A stretch of DNA of 64,000 nt from Lithobates sylvaticus (GCA_028564925.1 CM053031.1:163700226-163764225); one strand, 5' to 3'; shown: positions 1 to 14,202, counted from the first letter of the stretch. Made by a program: numbers and translations. The notes: generated by a model not told the origin, from the letters alone.

Positions 1-505
1 AATAAAGAGGAAGTAAAACCCAGAGTTCACCTTTTCTTTAACCCTCAAGGTATGCGAGAAGCTAAAAAAAAAAAGTCAACAGCTACAAATACTGTAGCTG
101 CTGACTTAATCAGACACTTACCTGTCCCAGGGTACAGTGCTGTGGGGGAATCCCCGCACGTCTCCCCCTCCGCTCAGTGGCATTTTAACTGCGGGCGCCC
201 GGCTGTGGCTTCACAGCCGGGCACCCACTGCGCATGGGCGCGCCGCGACTGGCCGCACAGTCTGGGACCCGTCACGTGTCACAGATGATTGACTGAGGGA
301 GGGGAAAGAGGTGATCTCCATTCCTGCGCTGAGGGAAGTGACGTCAGGAGCCCAGGCGATGGAGGCAGACTACAAGGGACCACATAGCAACAGGCATAAA
401 AAAAAAAGTAAAAAAAAAAAAAAAAAAAAAATGTTTGCAAAAGTTTTTTTTTTCCAAGCACATTAATGGCTTTTTTTGGGTGGAACCCCACTTTAATGGC
501 CTTAA
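1..505. mobile_element. Non-autonomous repeat fragment, MITE-like
   Basis: This stretch has no believable gene. It is GC-rich in the middle (about 150-360), with a small hairpin near 75-110 and A-runs near 400-430. Its right end (about 466-497) reads on the minus strand as TTAAAGTGGGGTTCCACCC, and the same sequence recurs in inverted orientation near 637. That recurrence suggests the terminus of a multi-copy element. The family is not recognised with certainty, and the left end may lie outside the window. Confidence 0.4.
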
Positions 506-716
506 CCTTTTGATATAATCCTCAAAAGGATACTATAAATATAATGAACTGTTTATTAGGTGTCAGACTTTGCTAGACTTTCAGACTCTCTATGGGATAC
601 TGTATATGGCTTTAAGAAAGGTTTTTAGATAAGGCCATTAAAGTGGGGTTCCACCCAAAAAAAAGTAATTAATGTGCTTGGGGGAAAAATAAATAGACAT
701 TTGCAAACATTTTTTT
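424..716. repeat. Inverted repeat, about 85-bp arms
   Basis: Arms at about 424-505 and 630-716 are near-complementary. Both contain GGCCATTAAAGTGGGGTTCC, a poly-A stretch, and the ATTAATGTGCTTGG and TTTGCAAACAT blocks. The 124-bp spacer (506-629) is AT-rich and unrelated. This looks like two inverted copies of one repeat end, the second truncated where the piggyBac remnant starts. Confidence 0.7.
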
Positions 717-739
717 ATTTTGTTCCAAAATCATTTTTT

Positions 740-2308
740 CAGTCCAAAAAGGTGGAGCAGGCAGGGGCAGCACCCCATCAGTGACCGTAGTCAGACCTTG
801 CAAAAACCCTGGCCTGCAGAACCACCAGAATGAACAGGAAGGGGTTCCCACAATCTTTAGTCAACACAAAAATTGCAAAGGGGGAGAAAACAACTTTGAG
901 AATCAATTAAGTGCTGGGCCTGAGGTGGAAGGACAGCAGGAATGTATACATGATGTCCACCATCCATAACGGCAGCACAGTTTTGTCTCAGGAGAGGTAC
1001 CATTCAAAAGCCAACATGTGTCCAAGAATATAATCTTCACATGAGAGGTGGATTTCAATGACGAGATGCTTCAGCCCTATTTGGCAACAAGGAGGTCCCG
1101 TTTCTGGTACAAGAAAGAAGCGATTTATCTCATTCATTTGGCCATTTATAATGCATACATCTACACCAAATCCCCCCTTTTCCTAAAATTCTTTGAAGAA
1201 ATTGTCACATTCCTCATCCATTAACAAAGACCCCCTAAAAACCTTGGCTCTGATGCTGTTAGCCGACTATGAGCAACACTTCCCAGACAACATTCCCCCA
1301 TCTGATGCAGGCCGAAAATGCCAAAAATGTCGCGTATGCAGAATTTCAAAGATACCAGCTACCTTTGTCCCTTCCCATCTGGGCCTATGAATTGCAGAAT
1401 GCTTCTGTGCTGACCATTTTCCATTGTTCCTCAAATAATGCCACTGCCCCTTTAACGTGAACTGACCCTGGTTTGTTTTTTGACCATACTTCTGCCTACC
1501 GCTTAGACTGATCTGTTCCCCCGCTACTGTAGTACACAAGTGTCTCATGTGAGGCTCCAGAATTGTTTTTCCAGATAGAGGAAACATTTTTTTTGGTTTT
1601 CTCCAGGTTTTGAAATTTCCAGATTGGGGTCCGGAGGCTTCAAAGATATTTGGGTGGGAGAAGCCTCAACCCCTGTGCCGAGGTCTTACCTGACCGAGGA
1701 CCTCAGCCTGCTGCTGACTTACTGCCGCATCAACTGACCCCACCTCTGCCTGCTACCTATACTATGGAAATAATTAGCTGTAGGAAGAGACAGACAATGT
1801 GTTTATGAAGGGCTGGAGAGCAGTACAATAATGTGTCTGCAGGCAACAGTGAACCAGGACCGATATTATGGCTGTGCTGACCATGTCACTGCCTGGACAA
1901 TTCCTTTGGACAAATGCTTTGGCTGTGCTGACAAAATCCCTGCCTGCTGCCTGGATAATTACTATTATTGCCGCTAAGCACGTCCCTGTCTTCTGCCTGG
2001 ACCAACGCTCTCCTCTGTGGACAACTGCACTACTAAAACTACAGTTAACACTTTTTTACCCTTACCTCAATATAAATTTATTTTGGAGTGTAATTCTTGG
2101 TATGTACATGCCATGTGTTAGAAATATGAAGGGCCTTCAAAAATGATAGGTTGTCAGGAAATTAGATGTGTAATTTATGCTCCTAGAATGCCTGCAGGTG
2201 CTACTTCATTGGGCCTCTACGTGGCCAGGCTGTGTAAAAGTTTCACATGTGGTATCGCCATACTCAGGAGTAGCAGAATGTATTTTGGGGTGCGATTTTT
2301 GTTATGCG
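740..2308 (+). mobile_element. piggyBac DNA transposon remnant, 3' half
   Basis: The left part codes for the C-terminal third of a piggyBac (PGBD-like) transposase and the rest is its 3' non-coding tail. The tail matches a second copy near 25900-27500: both have the GATTTGGGTGGGAGAAGCCT block, degenerate repeats of the type GCTTTGGCTGTGCTGACC, and the GGCCTTCAAAAATG and GTGGCCAGGCTGTGTAAAAG blocks. The 5' half of the element is missing. The right side ends at the Harbinger-like MITE at 2312. Confidence 0.75.
781..1400 (+). pseudogene. piggyBac transposase, C-terminal remnant
   Basis: One frame near 800-885 reads KTLACRTTRMNRKGFPQS, a conserved stretch of PGBD-type transposases downstream of the second catalytic aspartate. 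Near 1300-1360 the sequence codes for DAGRKCQKCRVCR, part of the cysteine-rich C-terminal domain that binds the element's ends in this family. The pieces lie in different frames and the N-terminal and central catalytic parts are absent, so this is a dead transposase. Similar text in the 23305-24859 copy supports the assignment. Confidence 0.75.
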
Positions 2309-2311
2309 TTA

Positions 2312-2678
2312 TGGCCCGTACACACGATCCGAATATCGTACGAAAACGATCGTCCGAGGGAGGATCGTACGATTTTCGGATCGTGTGTACACTACTTCCG
2401 ACAGCCGATCACGACCGTTCGTCCGATATTATTCGATCGGACATGCACGGAAATTTTCCATGTACGATTCCAGATCGTACGATTTTCGTTTAGTCAGTAT
2501 AGTTGTCGTCCAAAAATACAATACAAATACATTACAACACATGACATCACTTCCGATTTTTTTTCCTATCGTACGAGAATTTGTGACTTTATTGGCTATT
2601 CAATTGCTACTTGCGATTGTTAACCAAAAAACAATCGTGCGATCGGTCGTACGATATTCGGATCGTGTTTTCGGGCCA
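2312..2678. mobile_element. Harbinger-like MITE with TTA target duplication
   Basis: The element starts TGGCCCGTACACACGATCC and ends GGATCGTGTTTTCGGGCCA, imperfect terminal inverted repeats. It is flanked by TTA at 2309-2311 and 2679-2681. The interior is dense in CGATCG/CGTACG motifs and has no coding capacity. The 3-bp TWA-type duplication fits PIF/Harbinger; the superfamily is inferred from that and not from a transposase. Confidence 0.7.
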
Positions 2679-2681
2679 TTA

Positions 2682-4555
2682 GACTTCTGCAGTTCTCAAG
2701 GAGCTGGCAGGAAGAGTGTCGAGACAAATGGGTGGCCTCCTCAATAACTAGGGTACAAACTAGATTTCAGAGAGTCCCCTTCTAGTTTTCTCAGATCAAA
2801 CACTCTCAGGGATCCAGGAAAAAAAAAAAAAAAAAAAGTCTCAAGCATTGTACCATATTTTGTTTCAAAAGGTGATATCGGTGGTCCCCATGGAAGAGCA
2901 GGGATTTGGGTTTTATTCAAACCTTTTTATGGTACCAAAACCAAAATGGGGATGTCAGACCTATTCTAGATCTCAAAGATCTAAACCGTTTTTTTTTTTT
3001 TTTTTAAATATCCGCTCTTTTCGCATGGAGTGAATCCGATCAGTAGTCTCCATTGTACAAGGTGGAGAACTTCTAGCGTCAATCGATATCTTCAAGGATG
3101 CTTACCTCCATGTACCTATTTTTCCCGCTCACCAGAAATGGCTACGATTCGAGATAGAAAATCTTAATTTTCAGTTTGTACCTCAGCCTTTCGGTCTAGC
3201 TACTGCACCCTCAAGTGTTTAGACTTCCCAGTGTGTTTGTCTCCAAAGGTGTGCCAGAGCCTCAGTTGGTGGTTGATAGCCAAGAATCTGCAGAAGGGAA
3301 AATCCTTCCTACCAGTTAACTGGAAGGTGGTAACAGATGCCAGCCTTTTGGGTTGGGGAGCAGTCCTGGAAGAAGCAACTGTCCAAGGGAAATGGTCCAA
3401 ATCAGAAATGACCCTGCCCATCAATATTCTAGAGATTCAGGCAGCACGCCTGGCCCTGAGGGCCTGGACTTTCAGGCTACGGAATTGTCCTGTCAGGATC
3501 CAATCCGACAATGCCACAACAGTGGCCTACAGGGGGTCCCCGAGTTACGAACTCGTTAGGGACTGCCTGCCTGTACTTAAGTCGGAAATGTTCGTAAGTC
3601 GGCCGCGCATGCGCAGACCGACAAATACGGCCATTTCCGGACATTTCCAATGTTCTGTCCAATGCCGCTCTGCGCGGCAAATTACGGACATTTCCGAAGT
3701 TTTCCGAGGCTCCGAATGGCCGCGCATGCGCAGAACGGCCGGAACAAGATGGAACACGGCGGGAAAAGTCATGCCGCCCAGAGAGGTGAATCATATCCTA
3801 ACTTAAGCAGAAAACAATATACCCTACCTATCGGCGGGCTTAATTCCAGGGATAGAGAATTGGAAAGCGGACTACTTGAGTCGCCAGCAGTTGTTGCTGG
3901 GAGAATGTCTCTTCACAACCGACATCTTTCTGAATATATGTAAAAAATTGGGAATTCCGGACATGGATCTGTTTGCGTCTAGGTTCAACAAAGATTGACA
4001 ACTTTGTATCAAGAACAATGGATCTGCTGGCACACAGAACAGATGCCTTGGTATTTCTGTGAAATCCGTTTTCACAGATTTATGCATTCCCTCCTGTTCT
4101 GCTGCTTCCACGACTTCTTCGCAGGATCAAGCAGGAAGGAAAGTCAGTGATTGTTGTGGCCCAGGAGATCTTGGTATGCAGAGTTCGTAAAGATGGTGGT
4201 ACGGGTCTCATGGACCCTTCCACCACGCCCAGACCTCCTCTCGCAAGGTCCAGTATTCCGGCCTACCTTAAAAACGCTAAATTTAACGGTCTGGCTATTG
4301 AGTCCCACCTGAAGAAGCGTGGACTGTCAGGTTCAGTGGTGTCTACCTTGGTTAATGCAAGGAAGCCAGCCTCCAGTCATATTATAGAGTCTGGAAGGCA
4401 CATGGCTCCTGGTGTGAATCCAGGGGTTGGCACCCCAGGAAGTATGTCATAGGTAGAATCCATAACTTTCTACAGATGGGGTTAGAAATGAATCCGGCCT
4501 CGAGTACCATCAAAGGCCAGGTTTCTGCCTTGTCGGCATTATGTCGGAAGTGTAA
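2682..4555 (+). mobile_element. DIRS-family element fragment (DIRS-a), fossil
   Basis: This is a partial tyrosine-recombinase retroelement on the plus strand, closely related to DIRS-e at 57565-62435 (for example AGATCAAACA.TCTCA and GGGTTTTATTCAAACC are shared). Parts in order: end of gag or linker to reverse transcriptase (2682-3230), RNase H-like region (3230-4000), and the start of the tyrosine recombinase (about 4250-4540). The left end begins exactly at the Harbinger MITE and the right end stops inside the recombinase. No terminal repeats remain. It carries many breaks and one later insertion (3531-3779), so it is an old, dead copy. Confidence 0.8.
3531..3779. mobile_element. Unclassified 250-bp insertion inside DIRS-a
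   Basis: The sequence interrupts the RNase H-like part of DIRS-a, as shown by alignment with DIRS-e, where the two flanks lie close together. It is GC-rich and begins GGGGTCCCCGAGTTACGAAC. It holds two copies of CCGCGCATGCGCAG (about 3601 and 3720) and inverted copies of a TCGGAAATGTYCGTAA motif. There are no clear TIRs or coding capacity. It is probably a MITE; the family is unknown. Confidence 0.55.
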
Positions 4556-4778
4556 TTGCCTGCCAACATCCTGTTTGTAAGACCACTGGCTTCTATCCCT
4601 CTCCTAAGCTCAGCCAACAGATTGACACGCCCCCTTGTAGTCCTTTAAAAGAGCAGGGAGGAAGCATGTTGTGGGCGGAAGGGGTCTCACAGCCCCCAGT
4701 CTGTGCCACCCATGGAGGAGGTGTCCTCTCTCCCCCTCTCTCCTCACCAGCAATTCACCCCTCCTGCTATCTCCATGC

Positions 4779-5026
4779 AGAGCGGGGATCATTATTAAAA
4801 ATCAGTTGTATGACACAGCGGGGATCTCCCGCTGTGTCAGGTATAGTATATCAGAACACCAATCGCTGATGTCTGCCTCCCTCCCGATATTGGCACAGTG
4901 CGCTGTCAATCATAATACCAGGACGCGGGACATCAGCGCTCAGTGTTCTCATATACAATACCCGACACCGCAGGAGATCCCTGCTGTATCATACAAGCGC
5001 TTTCCAATAATAATCCCTGCGCGGCT
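4779..5026. repeat. Fold-back repeat 1
   Basis: Arms at about 4779-4862 and 4937-5026 are imperfect reverse complements: AGCGGGGATCATTATT pairs with AATAATAATCCCTGCGC, and GGGGATCTCCCGCTGTG pairs with the CACCGCAGGAGATCCCTG side. The loop of about 75 bp is 4863-4936. No coding region is supported. Confidence 0.65.
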
Positions 5027-5044
5027 CTGGTGGTGGTCCGGGGC

Positions 5045-5428
5045 ATGTCATCAATATTAGTGCAGGTGGTCTGGCAATAGGTGGGTCCCCGGCGTGTACA
5101 GGTTTTCAGGGCGGTTTGTGTCATGCAGCGGAGAATCCCAAGGTCACCAGCAGGATAGCAAAAGGCCCTGGAGTAACTGATCATCATGATGACCACATCC
5201 TGCTTGCGGTCCACGCTGGTTGCTCTCCCTTACTGCTGACGGGATCTGCATTCTTCACTGACTTGGGATAGTGACTGTTCCCCGGCTCATCAATTACTCC
5301 AGGGCCTTTGGTTATCCTTCTGCTGGCGACCTTGGGATCCTCCGCTGCATGACAAACAGCCCTGAGAACCTGTATACGCCGGGGTCCTTCCTATTGCCGG
5401 ACCACCTGCACTAATATTGATGACATGC
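5045..5428. repeat. Fold-back repeat 2, about 140-bp arms
   Basis: Arms at 5045-5182 and 5289-5428 pair along their whole length. TCAATATTAGTGCAGGTGG pairs with CCACCTGCACTAATATTGA, and the CAAGGTC, CAGCGGAG and CTCCAGGGCC segments also match. The 106-bp loop is unrelated. It follows directly on fold-back repeat 1 and may belong to the same element. Confidence 0.8.
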
Positions 5429-5460
5429 TTTGTAACTCTTCAGATCCTGTAAGTGTTTAA

Positions 5461-8400
5461 TTTTTTTGGGGATATTAAATAGTCCTTAATTCTGCACTTC
5501 GTGACGCCTTTTTTTGCTTCTTATTAGAGATCGTTTCTTTCTGCGAGTGCAGCCTTAAGTGTGGAAGATCTCTCACCATCAGACCCCCATTTTAATACAG
5601 ATACCGTCTGCTTGGTCTTGATGCTCAGAGCGCCCTTATATACTGTATTATTTTATGAATCACAAAGCTGACTTCTTGAAATATTAAATCAGTCATATCT
5701 CTTAAGTACGGTAAGAAATTTCACAAATGTTTAGTTCTGCTTTAAGGTCCTGAACAGATGGACATGGTGCCACAAGGGGGGCCTGAAAGAAGAAGAAAGT
5801 ATGAATACAGGTTTTCAGTGAAAGGGATGAAGCTTGGTCTTTTGAAGGGATAGATGAAACAGAAAATAGCCATATTAGGGTAATGAGAGCTAGATTTTGG
5901 TCAGATTTGTTTTTAGGAGGGCCAGAGTGAACTCTGGGATAGCATTGACTGCTCACTGCAGGCAAAAGATTTACAAGTATGACAAAAATAAATTGTCTGA
6001 GTGTGCTGATCGGGAGCCAGTCGGCTGTTGGTTTTCCAGCATGCTCGTCTGATAGGAAGGCTTGCTTCTGTCAGGCTAGCCGACATACAGGCTGAATGGC
6101 CAGTTTTTATTGAACCGGCCGATGCTGCCCGACAGTTGGCCCATGTGTACTAGGGCTTTAGGGACCCCCCAAATCTACCCTTTAGGACCTGGATATCAAA
6201 TGCCATGCCATTAAGCTAGAGACTAAAACAGGGTGTAATATCCTTCAGAAAACAGCTCCATAAAGGCTAAAGCCAGTCGGAGACCGCCCAAATTTCATTC
6301 CATGTATGGGCAGGCTGGTAGCACAGAAGTAGCTCTACAGATCGACTTCTGTACAACCAACCTGTGTTTTTTCTCGAGCCGTGCCACCGGCTAATGCTGG
6401 CAGGCATGATCAGTGTGTTCTGGCAGCGGGTAAACTTCCCTACTGTTTGACTACAATAGCTCAGTGAGTAGGATTCCCCCATCCTCACTGATTTTTTTAT
6501 TGACCCACTGGCAGACTGAAAAGAAAAAATGTAATGTTAAAACATGTGATTCTAATTCATTTATTAAAAGAAAGACTTAACATAAAAAAATGTGTGATAT
6601 TTTGCTGCTTAAAAACCACGTGGGGGGAACATTCCCGTTCAAATTACAGTTGGGGTGTGCAGCCTTCATCTCTCACCTACCCATTTTATTTAGCTGAGTA
6701 GCCAAGAAAGAATTCTCAGTGAAGGCATACAAAGACTAAAAAAGGGACAAGGAAGGAAGGGAACTTCTAAAAAAAAAAAAAAAAAACAGTTTCTGCAAGC
6801 AGAAGCAGCAGTGGGGATTCCCCCACGCTAAATGGCAGAAAAGACTGTAAAGCACACGGGACACTCCACTCAGTGGATGATAAAACTCAGCTGCTCAATA
6901 TTAACTTTTTTGTGGTGAAACTTGCAGGGATGAGAAAGTCTAAAGTGCCCAGGGGTGCAAACAAGGCATCTCCCAATACTTAGCCCAATCAGCATAGTCT
7001 TTAGAGAAAGGCAAATGTTTAGGCAATCCCAATGCTCTGGACCTTTTTGGGTTGCAAACGTGCACTAGTAAATAGAGATCTGGAAAAGGCCGCAATGCCA
7101 ACTTACTGCCTGAAAGTAACCTCCAGGCTAGCCCCTCAGGTCAAGTCAAGCGGGGTCCAGGTAGAGTACCCCAAAATGAAATTGAGGAAAGGTTAATCCA
7201 GACAGCTGCCATGTAGAAAACAGCTTAGGCGGGGTTGTAGTAAAAAAAATCTAGAGATTCAAGCGAATAAAAGCAGAGATCCAAGATGAATTTAAGGAAA
7301 AGATAGCAAAAACTCGATTGGAATTCTCAGCAGAACTGGCTTTTCCCATATCCAATATCTGTTGATGGCAAAGTATCCCAATATTAGAGAATTTGCTATG
7401 TCCCTAATTGGATGAAAAACACTATTTTTTGGCAATCATGCTGACTACATTGTTTTTAAAGTCACCGACACATTGTAATTTAGTTCTGGCATAACTATGA
7501 TCTAACAATCTGTATACGTGTTCTGAGTTGGAGTCAAAATACTGAAATCAAAGAAAGCCAGCTAGCATTTTCAAAAGATTAGCAATGGTATTGTATTTCT
7601 CTCTTGCTCCAGGTTTCCTTTAAAAAATAAAGCCTTACCCACGTTTCCCAATTGTAAGCTGCCTTGTAATACAAGGTAAATGTGTTTTTTTTTATGAATT
7701 TGAAAACTAGTTTAGTTCAATGAGATTGAGTGCTGTGCATGCCTCATTCTTTTCCACTGGGCACTTCTGCACAGCTCCAATGAATGAGGTAACAGACACT
7801 GGGCAGACTGCACTGACTAGGATTAAAAAATAAAAATAAGTTCATATGACTGGGGATTCGTTCCCACCATCACCACTATTTTAAATCGCATTGAAAATCT
7901 TTTTTTTACTGGGTTTTTAGGGGCAAGCAATGTGAGCAAAACTACACTTTAAAAAACTCTGCTTTAAGCTTTTAAAAACATTTTTCATACAAAAACATTT
8001 TTCATGGCACTGACAGCAGGCCATAAGGACACTGTGCATTGGCATTTCCACTAAAACATGCAGAGCATATCGACAACACCACTGCTAATTGGGTGGCAGT
8101 AGTTTGGTGTTGTCAGCCTGCAGCAGGATTTTTTTGTGGCTGGCAGAATTTACGTGATTGGAAAATGAGCTCTGAAATGTATTAAATAAAACCTTAATGC
8201 AAGATGCCACACTTTTTTTTCCCCCCAACTGTAAAATAAAGAGAAAAAAAAAAATAAAATAAAAAAAAAAACACACCCAAAAATGACTTCACCCTGAAAA
8301 GCTGGATTAGAAAGGCGCATCATCTACAAAAGGAAAAAAATAAACTGCCAAAATAGAAATCACAAACTTGCACTTCCGTTAGGGATATACTTCTAAGAAA
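5461..8400. other. USP7 intron sequence without recognised genes
   Basis: This is AT-rich, mostly non-repetitive sequence with A- and T-runs (for example 6770-6786 and 8210-8275). Two GC-richer patches near 6000-6160 and 6265-6490 look like degraded MITE fragments, but I could not define ends. I see no exon with USP7 similarity here on the minus strand and no other coding region. Confidence 0.5.
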
Positions 8401-8407
8401 TAACGCT

Positions 8408-8498
8408 GTTGCAAAACTACAAGTCCCATCATGCCTCTGGGTGTCATACTGGTGGCTGTCAGTCTTACTATGCCTCATGGGACTTGTAGTTCTGCAAC
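8408..8498. repeat. Small hairpin MITE (ACTACAAGTCCCAT type)
   Basis: The inverted arms are GTTGCAAAACTACAAGTCCC...ATGCCTC (8408-8437) and its complement at 8470-8498, with a 32-bp loop. This ACTACAAGTCCCATCATGCC hairpin is a widespread vertebrate MITE type; assignment to hAT is commonly made but cannot be shown here. Confidence 0.75.
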
Positions 8499-8539
8499 AG
8501 CTGTAGGTCCGCTAATTGCATATCCCTGTTAAAGATTTA

Positions 8540-8921
8540 GGCTCCATTCACGCCAAGACGGTCAGTTTTGCAAGCGGAGTCGCCGTGATTCTGCCAGGGA
8601 TTTGGTAACACCACAAATGACGCCCTTGCGATCCCCACTATTTTAAATGGCACCAAACTGGCATGATTTGGACACGATTGTGGGCGAATTGCAGTAAAAA
8701 CCGCACAGACACGCAGGACGACCACAACTTTATAGGCGCCCCTCAATTCTGTTTACGCGGTTTTACTGCGATTGTCTGGTGGCAATATCCCACCGCGATT
8801 TGGTGCCATTCAAAATAGCGGGGATCGCAGCGGCTTTCCGCGATTTACTGAGTTTCCGAATCGTGGACAGAATCGGAGCGACCCTGTCCGCAAAACGGAA
8901 CGCCATGGTGTGAATGGAGCC
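8540..8921. mobile_element. MITE with GGCTCCATTCAC termini
   Basis: The element starts GGCTCCATTCAC and ends GTGAATGGAGCC, a perfect 12-bp terminal inverted repeat. Its interior has internally repeated GCGATT/AATCGC words and no coding capacity. Flanking bases show no certain target duplication. It lies about 130 bp downstream (in gene sense) of a USP7 exon. Confidence 0.7.
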
Positions 8922-9048
8922 ACTGTTTCACCACGTACCAACACAGCAATAGAACATGGCAATAGAACATGGCAACATTCAGGACGAGGTTACAACTGCA
9001 ATGCAAAGACAAAAAAAACAAGCCCCCTTTAAGGATTTTAAAGACTTA

Positions 9049-11840
<2,792 letters not shown>

Positions 11841-12268
11841 GATATACAGTGAATCCGGAAAGTATTCACAGCACTTTTTCCACATTTTGTTAGTAGTTTT
11901 ACGCCAAAATGGATTAAATTATTTTCCTCAAAATTCTACAAACAATACCCCATAATGACAACGTGAAGCAAGCTGTCATTGTAGGTCGGCTCGCACCGGG
12001 GTCGGGCTCTGTCTGACGGCCCGCAATCGCCTAATAAAGAGGCAGAATGGGGATCTGCCTTTGTAAACAAGGCCAAAATTCAGGCCAAAATAAAATTTTA
12101 ATTCATTAGACCAGAGAATTTTGTTTCTCATGGCCAGAGTCCTTCAGGTGCCTTTTGGCAAACTCCAGTCCAGTCCTGTGCCTTTTACTGGAGTGGGGCT
12201 TCCGTCTGGCCACTCTACCATACAGGCCTGATGGTGGAGCGCTGTAGAGATGGTTGTTCTTCTGGAAG

Positions 12269-13383
12269 CAGAGCTGCACAATTGAGCGCTAAAGGAAAAA
12301 AAAAAAAAAAAAAAAAAAAATCCCGATTTAACGACACTCCCGATCCTAATCAGCCATTTCCACAGTTCTATGTAAAAAGCGCAGAGCGGAGCTAACAAAA
12401 AAATAAAAAATAAACAGACAGACAAATGTTTATCAACATTCCTTAGTGCTGTGAGATAGAGAAGATACAAAAGCATCGTTTAGAGATCAAAGGGAAGAAC
12501 TTCAGTCTGTAAATGGTCAGTTTAAACACTTCAGCCCTGGAAGATTTGGCTGGTCATTGACCAAGCCATTTTTGCAATACAGCACTGCATCGCTTTAACT
12601 GAAAATCGTGCGGTCATGCGACGCTGTAATCAAACAAAATTTCCCACACACAGAGCTTTCTTTTGGTGGTATTTGATCGCCTCTGTGGTTTTAATTTTTT
12701 GCTCTATAAACAAAAGAGACAATTTAAAAAAAAAAAAAAAAAAAACACAATCTTTTACTTTCCGCTATAATAGCCCAAAATTGTTAATTTTTTCCTCGGT
12801 TTAGGCCGATATGTATGCTACATATTTTTGGTAAAAAAAAATAAAGCGTATATTGATTGGTTTGCACAAAATTTTACAAAATAGGGGATAGATTTATGGA
12901 ATAATTTTTATTTTATTTTATTTTTACTAGTAATGACGGTTATCTGCAGTTTTCATCATCGGGATAGCGGCGGACAAATTGGACACTTGACACATTTTTG
13001 AGACCATTGACAATTATACAGTCAGTGCTATAAAAATGCACCAATTACAGTATAAATGTCACTGGCAGGGAAGGGGTTAAAACTAGGAGGTGATCAGGGG
13101 GTTAGCAGTGTTCCAATTGTGGACTGACCAGGGGAGGAGAGAGATCGGTGCTCATACTTTTTTTTTTATTTTTTTTATTTTTTTATTTTTTTTATTTTTT
13201 TTATTATTATAATTTTTGCAGAGACCCTAGAGAATAAAATGGCAGCCATTGCAAAGTTTGGAAAACAGTAAAGTTAGCCCAATTTTTTTGTATAAATGTT
13301 AAAGATGAGATAATTGTGATCTTTTATTCCAAGAAAAAAAAAAAATCATGGATTCTAATTTTACCCAGAATCGTGCAGCTCTA
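12269..13383. mobile_element. hAT-type MITE inserted in the Tc1 element
   Basis: The ends are CAGAGCTGCACAATT and, inverted, TAGAGCTGCACGATT. They are bracketed by an exact 8-bp duplication TCTGGAAG (12261-12268 and 13384-13391), and removing the insertion restores contiguous Tc1 sequence. The 8-bp duplication and TIR type indicate hAT. There is no transposase. The interior holds a poly-A run, a piggyBac-type MITE fragment and a T-rich low-complexity tract (13158-13216). Confidence 0.85.
12522..13170. mobile_element. piggyBac-type (TTAA) MITE fragment, nested in the hAT MITE
   Basis: It starts at TTAA 12522-12525 with AACACTTCAGCCCTGG. It carries the family's usual blocks: CGGTCATGCGACGCTGTAA, CTTTCTTTTGGTGGTATTTG, ATATGTATGCTACATATTTT and GGCAGGGAAGGGGTTAA (13065-13080). 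The same blocks recur at 15232, 21573, 24856, 33328, 45991, 54880 and 55385. The right terminus is not clear. No coding capacity. Confidence 0.7.
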
Positions 13384-13843
13384 TCTGGAAGGTTCTCCTC
13401 ACAGAGAAATGCTGGAGCTCTGTCAGAGTGACCATGGGACTCTTGGTCAACTCCGTGACCAAGGCCCTTCTCCCCCAATCACTCAGTTTGGCCAGGCGGC
13501 CCGCTTTAGGAAGAGTCCTGGTTGTACCAAACTTCTTCCATTCACAGATGGAGGCCACTGTGCCGCAGACATTTTTCTGTACCCTTCTGCAGATCTGTGC
13601 CTGATCTGTGAGGTCTACAGACAATTACTTGGACTTCATGTCTTGGTTTGTGCTCTGATGTGCACCGTTAACTGTGGGACCTTAGACAAATGTGTGTGCA
13701 CCTTTCCAAATTATGTCCAATCAACTGAATTTACCACAGGTGGACTCAAATCAAGTTGTAGAAACAAGAGGCTAATCAGTGGAAACGGGATGCTCCCGAG
13801 CTCAATTTTGAGTGTCATGGCAAAGGCTGTGAATACTTAAGAG

Positions 13844-14202
13844 GGCTTTCACACTGAGGCGTTGGTGGTAAAGTGCCGCTATTAGGCCGCTAGTGGGGTG
13901 CTTTTAAACCTCGCTATCGGCCACAAAAAAAAAAAAGGGGGGGTTAAAACTGCCGGCAAAGCGCAGCTGCAGCGGTTCTTTGCCAGCGCTGCCCATTGAT
14001 TTCAATCAGCAGGGGTGCTTTAGGAGCGGTTCATACACCAGTCCTACAGTGCTGCAAAGATGCTGCTTGCAGGACTTTTTTTTACAGTCCTGCAAGCGCA
14101 CCGCTCCAGTGTGAAAGCACTCTGGTTTTAACACTGGAGTGGCAGGAGAGGCTCTTTACAGGTGCTATAGTGCCTGTAAAAGTGCCTCAGTGTGAAAGCA
14201 GC
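13844..14202. mobile_element. MITE with GGCTTTCACACTGAGGC termini
   Basis: The left terminus GGCTTTCACACTGAGGC (13844) is matched in inverse by GCCTCAGTGTGAAAGCAGC ending at 14202. It has internal inverted similarity (CCTGCAAGCGCACCGCTCCAGTG) and no coding capacity. It directly abuts the Tc1 right end. The family is unknown; hAT- or Harbinger-like by size. Confidence 0.7.

Larger units (their letters stand above)
11845..13841 (-). mobile_element. Tc1/mariner-type DNA transposon, degraded and interrupted
   Basis: The left end is TACAGTGAATCCGGAAAGTA followed by sequence typical of fish and frog Tc1-like elements (TTTTTCCACATTTTGTTA). The right end is GGCTGTGAATACTT, the inverted counterpart. 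Transposase similarity lies on the minus strand at 13361-13624 (GRLAKLSDWGRRALVTEL, the second helix-turn-helix region) and near 12144-12260 (GTGLDWSLPKGT). The DDE core between about 11977 and 12090 is replaced or deleted. A hAT-type MITE (12269-13383) sits inside the transposase. Inactive. Confidence 0.85.
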
